Shown one piece after another: positions 38,137-45,734 of a stretch of 64,000 bases of DNA. Position numbers and translations under genes: made by a program. Within the stretch, counting starts at the first letter, position 1. Every line of letters begins with the position of its first letter. The notes beneath the pieces were generated by a model. That model worked only from the letters and a program-made list of their open reading frames with translations. It searched no databases and was not told where the DNA came from. This DNA comes from Streptococcus cristatus (GTDB taxonomy: Bacteria > Bacillota > Bacilli > Lactobacillales > Streptococcaceae), in NCBI RefSeq assembly GCF_001578775.1, contig NZ_KQ969062.1, positions 1,163,510-1,227,509 on the forward strand. The letters run 5' to 3'.

Positions 38137-38505
38137 ATGATTGATCGTTCCTATCTACCATTTCAGTCAGCTAGAGAGTATCAAGATACAGGGATGCAGA
38201 AATGGATGGGATTTTTCTTATTCGAACATACAACTGCTCTTGTAGATGATACCAACAGGATGACTTATCACACTCATCTATCACCTGAGCAAAAACTACT
38301 GCTACTTAGTCAGCTATACTCCAATCAGATAAATGCCCAGATTATAGCTCAGGAAAAGAATGAATTGAAGATTTATACTGGTACAATACCCACTATCACT
38401 CCTCAGTATATCTTGATAAAAACAACTGAAGGGCATAAACGCATTTTACTGGAAGATATTACTACTATTGAGCTACTGGAGGATATCTTGTATGAATCAG
38501 CTTGA
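38137..38505 (+). CDS. YolD-like protein of the umuC operon
   Basis: 122 residues beginning DRSYLPFQSAREYQDTGM, the family's usual opening. It is found behind UmuC-type genes in many Firmicutes, where a UmuD-like partner role has been suggested. It starts five bases after the umuC stop and overlaps the next gene by 14 bases. Confidence 0.75.
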   Translation: MIDRSYLPFQSAREYQDTGMQKWMGFFLFEHTTALVDDTNRMTYHTHLSPEQKLLLLSQLYSNQINAQIIAQEKNELKIYTGTIPTITPQYILIKTTEGHKRILLEDITTIELLEDILYESA

Positions 38506-38800
38506 ATTCCATCGTAATGAATTACAAATAGATTATTTTAGCGATAGCTACCGTCGCTTTGAGTCTGATTTCTACCACTACTCTGCCCTAGATACTCCTT
38601 TGACTTTCTTGATTGATGATATCCTTCTGTTTATGTTTAAATCAAAGAAGGACTATTTTAAATTAAACAAGGAGAACGCAAAGGATCATCAAGACCACTA
38701 TTTCATCTTTTCTATCGAAACGCTTGACGAACAGAAGTCAATAAGAAAGTTTGCTTATAAGAAAGTTGTTTGTAGCGTAAAATATAACAAAAAGGAGTAG
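38492..38800 (+). CDS. DUF5960-type small protein of the umuC operon
   Basis: 102 residues from ATG 38492, which has GGAGGA eight to nine bases upstream inside the previous gene; an earlier TTG in the same frame is less likely. It resembles the small protein that ends the umuC operon on other streptococcal elements. Function is unknown. Confidence 0.7.
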   Translation: MNQLEFHRNELQIDYFSDSYRRFESDFYHYSALDTPLTFLIDDILLFMFKSKKDYFKLNKENAKDHQDHYFIFSIETLDEQKSIRKFAYKKVVCSVKYNKKE

Positions 38801-38825
38801 TCCGCCCTAGGACTTACTCCTTTTC
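38789..38825 (+). terminator. Terminator of the hdiR-umuC operon
   Basis: AAAAGGAGTAGTCC pairs with GGACTTACTCCTTTT around a short loop, ending in Ts. It overlaps the last codons of the DUF5960 gene. Confidence 0.75.
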
Positions 38826-38961
38826 TCAAATTATCTTGAAAAAATCAAAAAATTTCAAAATACAAGGATTGTAGTTTTCGTAGAAGAGAATATAGAAGCG
38901 ATGCAGTCCAGTGGGGCTGTATCATAAGTTCTTGTCTATAAATGTAAGGGCGAATACCCTT

Positions 38962-39057
38962 ATGCAAGAGTATTCTTCCGCAAAATCCGATATGACCGAA
39001 CTGTATCAAATCAGAAAAAATTATGAGAAGTATATGGGTAAAGAGATGGAGAGGTAA
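38962..39057 (+). pseudogene. 31-codon ORF, probably the tail of a lost mobile-element gene
   Basis: A short ORF reads MQEYSSAKSDMTELYQIRKN and ends KEMER. Its composition looks like real protein, but it has no clear promoter and only a weak TAAGGG in front. It is probably the 3' remnant of an integrative-element gene joined here when the umuC operon and the methyltransferase module came together. It ends two bases before the end of the converging methyltransferase gene. Confidence 0.4.
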
Positions 39058-39058
39058 T

Positions 39059-40312
39059 TCATTCTCCTTTTTGTCCTCTCAAAAAATCTATAATGGCCAT
39101 TGCAATTTTTTTAGATAAAATTGGTGGAACGGCATTGCCGATCTGTTTAAATGCAGCTGTTCGTGAATGTTCAAAATAAAAATCATCTGGAAACCCTTGT
39201 ATTCTAGCGGCTTCTCTTACTGTAATTGAACGATTCTGTCTTAAATCTGGATGAATATAGTAATGTCCATCTTTCGCAATATGAGCAACAACTGTATGAC
39301 TAACAGAGCCATAATCCAAAGCTTTATATCTATCTAAAAAAGATGTTGTATTAGAATGAGTTTGCAGTTCTTCAGGAATATCGATATACCTTAAATTCTT
39401 ACCTTTTTTCTTAGCTTTTAGTACCAATTTATATATCTTCAAATCATTTTCATTATGAGGTCTTGCAGCATGTTGTGTTAAAATATCATCTTTTTTACGA
39501 ATATATTTTTCAACAAACTGACTTGAAACATCACAACGATACTTATGAGAACTTCCTCCAGACTTTATACTTGGCAAGTCCTCAAATAATTCTTTTATAG
39601 TTGGGGCAGCTTCAACATATTCAGCCAAGCAGTCAAAAAATGAGTTATCGAACACTAAATCTTTTCGATGTCCGACAAGTATTAAACGTTCTCTTTTTTG
39701 TACTACACCATAATTACTTGCATCTACTATTTGATAATCTACCTCATATCCGCACTTATCAAATTCGCAAATTATTTTTGGCAAGAGTAACTCTCCTGAT
39801 AAATCCTTAAAAGAAAGCAACCCTTTAACATTTTCAAAAACAAAGAACTTTGGTTTATATTTATCCAGAAAATCTAAATAATGTTTATACAGATAAATTC
39901 TTTTATCAATAGATTTTTTCGACTTGTTATTAGCTCTACCGATTGTCGAATATGCCTGACACGGTGGTCCACCAATAATACCATCTAACTCATTATTACC
40001 TAATCTTTGGTCAATAAATTCAAAAATCGAAGGTATGGTATCTTTACTGATTTCCTTATTCAATATATCTTTAGTTAGATCTCTTGGTATAATCGAGTAC
40101 AAATCATCTCTCGAGATTTTTCCTTGAATATATTCAAAATATGGAGATAGGTTATTTTCTTTTTTTAAATAGTAATATATGTTTCTTAATTCTAAAGAAG
40201 AGCAAGCATCTTTGTCCATTTCTATATGACAAATAAAATTATAATAGTCTTTATACCTAAATCCTTCGGTTAATCCACCCGCTCCTGAAAACACATCTAC
40301 TATATTTAGCAT
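39059..40312 (-). CDS. DNA cytosine-5 methyltransferase
   Basis: 417 residues with the C5-methyltransferase motifs in order: I VDVFSGAGGLTEGF, IV GGPPCQAYS with catalytic Cys118, VI FVFENVKGLL, VIII QKRERLILVG, and X near the C-terminus after REAARIQGFPDDF. It makes 5-methylcytosine at an unknown target. ATG 40312 follows AGGAGG; a GTG six bases earlier overlaps that site. No ordinary restriction endonuclease is adjacent. Instead it is the last gene after a GHKL ATPase, a receiver protein and an unknown protein, all on one strand. Confidence 0.93.
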   Translation of the reverse strand: MLNIVDVFSGAGGLTEGFRYKDYYNFICHIEMDKDACSSLELRNIYYYLKKENNLSPYFEYIQGKISRDDLYSIIPRDLTKDILNKEISKDTIPSIFEFIDQRLGNNELDGIIGGPPCQAYSTIGRANNKSKKSIDKRIYLYKHYLDFLDKYKPKFFVFENVKGLLSFKDLSGELLLPKIICEFDKCGYEVDYQIVDASNYGVVQKRERLILVGHRKDLVFDNSFFDCLAEYVEAAPTIKELFEDLPSIKSGGSSHKYRCDVSSQFVEKYIRKKDDILTQHAARPHNENDLKIYKLVLKAKKKGKNLRYIDIPEELQTHSNTTSFLDRYKALDYGSVSHTVVAHIAKDGHYYIHPDLRQNRSITVREAARIQGFPDDFYFEHSRTAAFKQIGNAVPPILSKKIAMAIIDFLRGQKGE

Positions 40313-40340
40313 AACCACACCTCCTTTCTAAAAATTCAAA

Positions 40341-40913
40341 TTATAAATATTTTTTTAATATACTATCAGCATTAAATGTCGGTTGTCCTTGTCTTTGATA
40401 ATATGAACTAAATCTTGCAATAATATCTCTCTTAAACGAATCTGTAATTGTTCCAATTTTAACTAAATTTCGTTCTGCAAATTCATTCTTTTCTCTATCA
40501 TATTTTAGGCATGTTAACAAACTAAAATCTATAAAACCTCCATCGAAAAACCCTACTTTAGGTAAAAAATGATATCTCATAGATTTTTCATGAGAATTTC
40601 TAGACCATGAAGCTATCTTATTTCTATTTCCATTTGAAATCTTTTCTTCCGTTTTTTGTTGCTCAGAACACTTTTGTATGGTTTTATTGAATTCGTCAAC
40701 ACTTTCATAACTTTGAATTTTAGCAAACAAGATATTTTCAGCTTTATCATTAGCTAAATCACAAGCCGGCGTTAATACTATAAATTTTTCATTACTATCA
40801 TCATCTTTGTAAATATCACAATTACATATCCTGTCAATTGGATTTGGGAACATATACATTTCGATAGGCTCAACATCCAAATAACCATCATTAAACATAT
40901 ATTTATTATTCAA
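40341..40913 (-). CDS. Unknown protein of the GHKL/receiver/methyltransferase module
   Basis: 190 residues, no family that I can name. Visible features: VLTPACDLANDKAENILFAKI near 46-66, SMRYHFLPKVGFFDGGFIDFS near 111-131, and a basic-aromatic end RFSSYYQRQGQPTF. The Cys/Asp/His/Arg-rich conserved-looking segments suggest a folded domain, possibly metal-binding, not a linker. It starts directly after the receiver gene stop, so the two are coupled. Confidence 0.6.
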   Translation of the reverse strand: MNNKYMFNDGYLDVEPIEMYMFPNPIDRICNCDIYKDDDSNEKFIVLTPACDLANDKAENILFAKIQSYESVDEFNKTIQKCSEQQKTEEKISNGNRNKIASWSRNSHEKSMRYHFLPKVGFFDGGFIDFSLLTCLKYDREKNEFAERNLVKIGTITDSFKRDIIARFSSYYQRQGQPTFNADSILKKYL

Positions 40914-41618
40914 CTAACTAGATACATAACGTATTATCACTTTTTCTTGAATTCCCTTATCTAAACCATTAATTTCCTCTTTCTTATTTATAAAACACTC
41001 TGGTAATATATTCCAGAAAAAATCTTTAATATGCTTATCTACTTTTCCTCTTGAACCAAATATGCTAAAAATAGAAGTATTGTAGTAATCTATTAACTCT
41101 TCAACAACTTCTTCTAATGTTGGTGTCTCTTTAGAACAAGATTTAATAATATTTCGATTTATCTCTTGAGTCATCTTATTAGGAAAACCCGTTCTAACAA
41201 TTATTGGTATAATTTCCTTACTAATAATGTTTTTCAATAAAACATTCCCAGAATAATTTTCATCTTCTTTATTATTATCATCAGTTTCTAATTTTAAATC
41301 TACAATCAAAGCATGAAAGTTCTCTTTATACAATAACAGCATTGCTTTCTCTGGTGTATCAGCAGCTTTATATATTACTGAAAAATTAAATATTTCATCA
41401 ATTTCGCTACTTAAGCTAAAATCCTCTTTTAACTTATTATAAACTGCTTCTTTATTATCTAGTATAGATAGCTTTGCAATCTGCTTCCCCTCAGTAATTC
41501 CAAGAATCTTGCTTGCTTTATTTATGAAATATTTTTTATTAAAGTTCTCAATCGCTTCTTTTAATTGTTGTTCTTGCTCTACATCATCGTCTATCAATAA
41601 AATTTTAAATTCACTCAT
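40914..41618 (-). CDS. Receiver-domain (response-regulator-like) protein
   Basis: 234 residues. The acidic triad Asp10-12 in ILLIDDD, the phosphoacceptor Asp107 in ALIVDLKL, Thr143 in PIIVRTG and Lys163 in CSKE make a complete receiver domain. About 50 extra residues lie between the first strand-helix and the second strand. The C-terminal 60 residues are not a recognised DNA-binding domain. It lies five bases after the end of the GHKL gene, whose C-terminal half is a histidine-kinase-type ATPase, so the two probably form a signal pair. Confidence 0.8.
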   Translation of the reverse strand: MSEFKILLIDDDVEQEQQLKEAIENFNKKYFINKASKILGITEGKQIAKLSILDNKEAVYNKLKEDFSLSSEIDEIFNFSVIYKAADTPEKAMLLLYKENFHALIVDLKLETDDNNKEDENYSGNVLLKNIISKEIIPIIVRTGFPNKMTQEINRNIIKSCSKETPTLEEVVEELIDYYNTSIFSIFGSRGKVDKHIKDFFWNILPECFINKKEEINGLDKGIQEKVIIRYVSS

Positions 41619-41622
41619 ACAG

Positions 41623-43060
41623 CTAACTCCTTAATAAAGTTATTCTAAAGCAAGCTCCTTTAATAGCCTCTATAGCTTCTAACTTTCCATTATTTCTTTG
41701 GATAGCTTCTCCTGCTATAGCTAAACCCAAGCCTGTACCATTATCATCTGACACTCTTTTTTTGCCAGAATATCCAGGAGTGAAAAGAATATCATCCTCC
41801 AAATCTTCTTTAGATATGCCTGGACCATTATCCAAAATTTCTATGTAGATTTTATCATCATCTCCATAAGACATTATCTCAATTGATTTTAATGGTTCAG
41901 AAGAAAATTCCACCCAAAACATTGCATTCTCAACAATATTAGTCAGCGCCATATACAAATCTTCTTCAATGATATTTGTATAAAGATCTTCTACACTGTT
42001 ATACTGTATTTCAACATCTTTATCTTTAGCAATTTCTTCAAACAATTCAATAACTCCGTTTATTTGTTTCTGAACACTTGTTTTTTTGCACTTACCCCTT
42101 TTATTAGAGGATAATGGATCCAAGCGTTTAAAAAAATTACTCATTCTCATAGCTTCATCACTCAGTTTTTTCATTTGATCTGACAATTTATTGTAACTAG
42201 ATGCTCCAAGTTCTTCACACTTATATAAATTATCTAAATATTCTTTAATTGTAGGAATTCTGTTAGTATACCAAGAAAGAGGTTTTCTTCCTTCATGTAA
42301 CACAACACTTATCACATTCCCAAGAGTTGTATGCTTCTGATAAATTGCAATAGTTTCTTTAACTTCTAAAAATTCTGTTTCCTTTTCTTTCTCTAAATTC
42401 TTTATTTCTTTAGTTAACTCTTTATTTAATAGCGTAATGTGTTCATCAGTCTTCTCAGGCGATTTCATTAAATTTTTATATGCTTTTTCAACCGCTTTTT
42501 CCATTTTTTGATTGATATGGCTAAAATCAAAAAGTTTATCTATTGCCTCTGGCTTCTTTTTTGTTGCTTTTTGTCTATACCTAAATCTTTCCTTTTCTAA
42601 TAAGCTAAGACTCAAATCAGCAATTCTCTGCAGTGTATAAAAATTAGAGTTTTCATACAATCCGTCTCTAGCACTTTTTCCTTTAGTCCAGACATTTCTT
42701 CAGATTCTATACCTATTTTTCCATTAATTTGTTCTGAACCTATTGACATACTAGGATTTTGTACACGCTTAGAGTCTAAATTTAACCAGTCAAACCCCTT
42801 ATCTCCATATGGTCTTATTCTAAAATCATTTCTAAAAATACTAATACCAGATTTGTCAATCAACATATTTTTTATTTCTGTTTTAGAAAGATTTGTATTT
42901 TGATTTCCATTAACAAAATTCATTATCACTTCTATTCCTGATGGATCTTTATCATAAACCCTATAATCAATACTAATTTCCCCACATGATACAGAACCTT
43001 TAGGTAATTCATCTATAAAGCTATCTTTAAATTTTTTTTCTTCTTTTGTATAAAAATTTA
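41623..43060 (-). pseudogene. GHKL ATPase gene, 3' part, with a -1 frameshift
   Basis: This is the downstream part of the ATPase gene begun at 48843. It continues in frame across the target duplication (…NFYTKEEKKFKD) and runs to SGLKEK near 42680. There the frame is lost: with one more A in the run at 42675-42679 it would read EKSARDGLYENSNFY and continue to the end. The last about 340 codons hold a long coiled coil, then a histidine-kinase ATPase: N box NIVENAMFWV, G1 DNGPGI, G2 GTGLGLAI. A start near 42660 could still make this part alone, but I see no ribosome site there. Confidence 0.8.
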
Positions 43061-43085
43061 GGGAACTATATACCAGTTTACACTA
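43053..43085. repeat. Left end of the IS1595-family transposon: target duplication and inverted repeat
   Basis: The 8-bp duplication AAAATTTA (43053-43060) precedes the 25-bp inverted repeat that begins GGGAACTATATACC (43061-43085). It matches the right end perfectly in inverse orientation; similarity continues imperfectly for about 55 more bases on each side. Confidence 0.95.
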
Positions 43086-43119
43086 GATACAATATATAGT
43101 ATTCAAGATTATCAAAAAA

Positions 43120-43144
43120 GGCGACTTCCAAACGGAAATCGTCT
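43120..43144 (-). terminator. Terminator of the IS transposase operon
   Basis: GACGATTTCC pairs with GGAAGTCGCC on the minus strand (8 of 10), followed by TTTTTT. A near copy in inverse orientation sits at the other end of the IS. Confidence 0.75.
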
Positions 43145-43145
43145 T

Positions 43146-43694
43146 TTAATAATGTCTAAACTCTTCAGAGTGTTCTCTCATATACTCTGCCAACCATTCC
43201 ATACCATAGGCAATTTCAAAGACTTCCAATATCAGTGAAATGTCTGGTTGAAAACCGTATTCTTTGAGCTTGTGAATAACATCTTTTATGGAACGGATTT
43301 TAACCAGCTTAATAATGTCCCCAGCATCCTGCCTGTCTCTATCTCGTCCGCTTTCTAGTTTCATTCCGAGAATGTAAGAAAGTGTCGGAACAAGGACAGT
43401 CAGGTTTGAATAGCTATATGCCTTCTCACAGATAGAGCGTGGCGGTATTCTATTCATATTGGCAACGTTATTGTTTAACCACAGTTCTTCAGGCTCGTTC
43501 ACTCCGAAATCATTACCAACTTTCTCAATAATGCTTCTGATTTTAGTATCTTCTTGATAAAAGGCATCGACATCTTGCGTTCCTCGGAGATTATAATACT
43601 CAAGGACGAAGCCACCAACGCAGATAATTTCAAGTTCAATGTTTTCCTTAGTTAATTCAGTATTGAGAGCTTCAAATAAGATTTTCTTATCCAT
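43146..43694 (-). CDS. Nucleotidyltransferase-fold passenger protein (DUF6036/AbiEii-like)
   Basis: 182 residues. VGGFVLEYYNLRGTQDVDAF (near 26-45) is the GG...R-x-T-x-D-x-D signature of the minimal nucleotidyltransferase fold, as in AbiEii-type toxins and DUF6036 proteins. A KLESGRDRDRQDAGDI segment near 112-127 matches the substrate-side helix of that group. It overlaps the upstream small ORF by eight bases and is cotranscribed with the transposase. It could be the toxin of an addiction or abortive-infection pair, or modify RNA; this is inference. Confidence 0.72.
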   Translation of the reverse strand: MDKKILFEALNTELTKENIELEIICVGGFVLEYYNLRGTQDVDAFYQEDTKIRSIIEKVGNDFGVNEPEELWLNNNVANMNRIPPRSICEKAYSYSNLTVLVPTLSYILGMKLESGRDRDRQDAGDIIKLVKIRSIKDVIHKLKEYGFQPDISLILEVFEIAYGMEWLAEYMREHSEEFRHY

Positions 43695-43974
43695 AATTCC
43701 CCTCTCTAAACAGCTTCAGAATATCTTTTGGTTGACTTTTACGATTTGCTTGTAAAACATGTTCTCTTGTATGTGTGCCGTCTGTCAAGGCATCTTGAAG
43801 AGTTGTCTTTTGGAAAGGTGTCAAGATAGGATTTTTCAACAACCTTTCCACGTCATCATTAGTCAATTTTGTATCGTCGTCTTGAATAACCTTATAAAGA
43901 TAGCGAAACCATAAATCGCCATCACTTCCAGCATGTTCGCTGGCTCTTACCATGTAATCATACCATGTTGTCAT
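43687..43974 (-). CDS. Small passenger protein, unknown
   Basis: 95 residues (MTTWYDYMVRASEHAGSDGD...), acidic and mostly helical, no motif recognised. It overlaps the nucleotidyltransferase gene by eight bases, an arrangement seen in two-gene toxin-antitoxin units, so an antitoxin role is possible but unproven. Confidence 0.55.
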   Translation of the reverse strand: MTTWYDYMVRASEHAGSDGDLWFRYLYKVIQDDDTKLTNDDVERLLKNPILTPFQKTTLQDALTDGTHTREHVLQANRKSQPKDILKLFREGNYG

Positions 43975-44432
43975 TATTCGTCTCCCTTATCTTCTCTAGG
44001 GTTATAGTGCATCGCTATCCAAAGTTTCTTATCAAAATCAGATAGTTCTTTTTTCTTTGGATAAACGCAGTCATTCAAATCAGGGAATTTGAGACTATAC
44101 TTTTTCTCAAAAAAGTTTTGAAACTCCTCTTTATTCTCTGCGACATCAATCAAGGCTTCTAGCTCTACCATGTGTTTAGCGATTGCTTTTCTATCTACTT
44201 TTTTGAGGCTTTCTTTCAACGCATCGTAGACACAAGTCTTTGTTAGTTGAGCGTAAAAAGAACGATGGTTAGTAACAAAATCAAAACTGTACTTCTTATT
44301 CCAGAATTTCGTATACTTGTCATAAAATCTATCAGAAAGACTAACCTGATACCCAATTAGTTTACTATCAACTCTTCGAGAAATAGACCTTTCCAATTCA
44401 AAATGTAAATCATTTAGTGTATTAGTAGCCAT
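43974..44432 (-). CDS. Passenger protein behind the transposase, unknown
   Basis: 152 residues, charged and helical; I recognise no family. It overlaps the end of the transposase gene by 11 bases and touches the next start, so it is translated as part of the same operon. A role in transposition or with the nucleotidyltransferase is possible. Confidence 0.55.
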   Translation of the reverse strand: MATNTLNDLHFELERSISRRVDSKLIGYQVSLSDRFYDKYTKFWNKKYSFDFVTNHRSFYAQLTKTCVYDALKESLKKVDRKAIAKHMVELEALIDVAENKEEFQNFFEKKYSLKFPDLNDCVYPKKKELSDFDKKLWIAMHYNPREDKGDE

Positions 44433-45339
44433 AAATCAGCTCCCTATATTTAGTACGGACACAGGCATTTGAAAGTAAGAGATTAAAACGCTGACTATCC
44501 GAATAATCACGAGTATTGTAACGGAAAACAAATTCATCTACATAGTCTTGAAGATATTTCTTAGACCATGAATGATAAATTCCTAAAACGCCACGTTTCA
44601 ATCCAGCCCAAAAGCCTTCAATCGTGTTAGTATAAACATCACCTTGTACATATTCACGAGCACCGTGATTTACAAAGTTATGTTGATACATCTTAGCCAC
44701 TTTATTATAACCCAGCCATTCGTCTGTGTAAAGTTGAGCAGTCTCTTTGACATATTTGACGATTTGCTCGGTCAATGTTTTTGTCTTTGTATCTGGCACA
44801 TGATGAGCATTGACTTTTCCTTGGCGTTGTACCATGCCTACTACAGCAGATTTATCTTTCAAAGAACGTCCTTGTGCGTTTTTGACTTTCTTAGAATTAT
44901 GGCGGTTCTTGTTTTTACCGCCAATATAGGTTTCATCAACTTCTACAACATCATCAAGACCATTGCCGTTTTCAGTACCAAAGCATTTGCGAATACGTTC
45001 CAACATAAACCAAGCTGTTTTTTGCGTAACACCTATGTCTTTTGATAGTTGCACAGACGAAACGCCTTTTTTATGGGAAGTTACAAGCCAAATTGCAATG
45101 AACCATTTACGCAGTTCAATCTTAGTATTATCAAAAAGAGTGCCAGTTTTGACATTGAAGTATTTTCCTGTATTCTTGCAACGATATTTATTACCTTTGC
45201 ATTTATATACTTTTGAAGTAGCATCAAAAGGGCTGACAATCACATCACCCCAAATCATATTTTCTAAATGGTCTATACATGACTGTTCGTCAGGAAAAGC
45301 AGATTGTAAATCGAATAATGACTTAAATTCAAACTTCAT
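44422..45339 (-). CDS. IS1595-family (ISXO2-like) transposase
   Basis: 305 residues. The N-terminal zinc ribbon shows CKGNKYRCKNTGKYFNVKTG (near 47-66), a helix-turn-helix follows, then the catalytic domain with Asp135 in EVDETYIGGK, Asp206 in YTDEWLGY and the TNTIEGFWAGLKRG block (Asn238, Glu241). This is the ISXO2/IS1595 pattern and fits the inverted repeats and the 8-bp duplication around it. It appears intact, so the element may be active. A consensus promoter drives it. Confidence 0.93.
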   Translation of the reverse strand: MKFEFKSLFDLQSAFPDEQSCIDHLENMIWGDVIVSPFDATSKVYKCKGNKYRCKNTGKYFNVKTGTLFDNTKIELRKWFIAIWLVTSHKKGVSSVQLSKDIGVTQKTAWFMLERIRKCFGTENGNGLDDVVEVDETYIGGKNKNRHNSKKVKNAQGRSLKDKSAVVGMVQRQGKVNAHHVPDTKTKTLTEQIVKYVKETAQLYTDEWLGYNKVAKMYQHNFVNHGAREYVQGDVYTNTIEGFWAGLKRGVLGIYHSWSKKYLQDYVDEFVFRYNTRDYSDSQRFNLLLSNACVRTKYRELIYGY

Positions 45340-45366
45340 AACTGTTACTCCTCACTTCTTAATTGT

Positions 45367-45395
45367 ATTATACCGAAACAAAGAGTATCTGTCAA
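45367..45395 (-). promoter_or_regulatory. Consensus promoter of the transposase operon
   Basis: Minus strand TTGACA (45395-45390), exactly 17 bases, TATAAT (45372-45367): a perfect sigma-70 promoter, unusual for a transposase gene. Confidence 0.8.
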
Positions 45396-45414
45396 CAAAA
45401 GTGTAAACTTCTAC

Positions 45415-45443
45415 TATACAAAATATAAAAATTTTGATATAAT
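45415..45443 (+). promoter_or_regulatory. Promoter of the repeat leader and R-M gene
   Basis: TATACA (45415-45420), 17 bases, TATAAT (45438-45443). The leader ATG is at 45477 after AAAGGAAATTGAG. Confidence 0.65.
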
Positions 45444-45476
45444 AGAAGTATCAAAACATAAAGGAAATTGAGTATT

Positions 45477-45635
45477 ATGAACGCAATCACAGCTCACAGC
45501 TCACAGCTCACAGCTCACAGCTCACAGCTCACAGCTCACAGCTCACAGCTCACAGCTCACAGCTCACAGCTCACAGCTCACAGCTCACAGCTCACAGCTC
45601 ACAGCTCACAGCTCACAGCTCACAGCTCACGCTGA
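45477..45635 (+). CDS. Repeat-containing leader ORF upstream of the R-M gene, currently out of frame
   Basis: It starts ATGAACGCAATC after AAAGGAAATTGAG and then reads through the heptamer tract, giving cycles of TAHSSQL, and stops at TGA 45633-45635 (52 codons). In the +1 frame the region after the tract is open: ADYVIGRVFCQPLKQAF, continuing to TAA at 45733-45735. That stop overlaps the ATG of the R-M gene (TAATG). With 19 or 22 repeats the leader would run into that overlap and couple translation to the R-M gene; with 20 it ends about 100 bases short. I infer a phase-variable control ORF. Confidence 0.65.
   Translation: MNAITAHSSQLTAHSSQLTAHSSQLTAHSSQLTAHSSQLTAHSSQLTAHSSR
45488..45630. 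repeat. Heptanucleotide tandem repeat CACAGCT, 20 full copies plus 3 bases
   Basis: A perfect 143-bp array of the 7-bp unit CACAGCT, without a single mismatch. Seven is not a multiple of three, so gain or loss of one unit shifts the reading frame. The repeat itself has no stop in any frame. Perfect arrays of this length just after a start codon are typical of slipped-strand phase-variation switches. Confidence 0.97.
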
Positions 45636-45734
45636 TTATGTAATCGGACGTGTTTTTTGTCAACCTCTAAAACAGGCTTTTTCACATTTTTGTGAGGAAG
45701 TTTTTTATATCCTTTCAATTAGTGAGGTGGCATA

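Noticed and set aside
41623-42660. A separate histidine-kinase gene starting near 42660
   Set aside because: Its first codon is an internal TTG without a ribosome site, and a 1-bp correction joins it smoothly to the upstream ATPase frame.
44644-45406. Two open frames on the + strand over the transposase gene
   Set aside because: They lie antisense to a clear transposase with full motifs, have no ribosome sites and their proteins look random.
45488-45630. The repeat array as a CRISPR
   Set aside because: The unit is 7 bp, directly abutting, with no spacers, and no cas genes are near.
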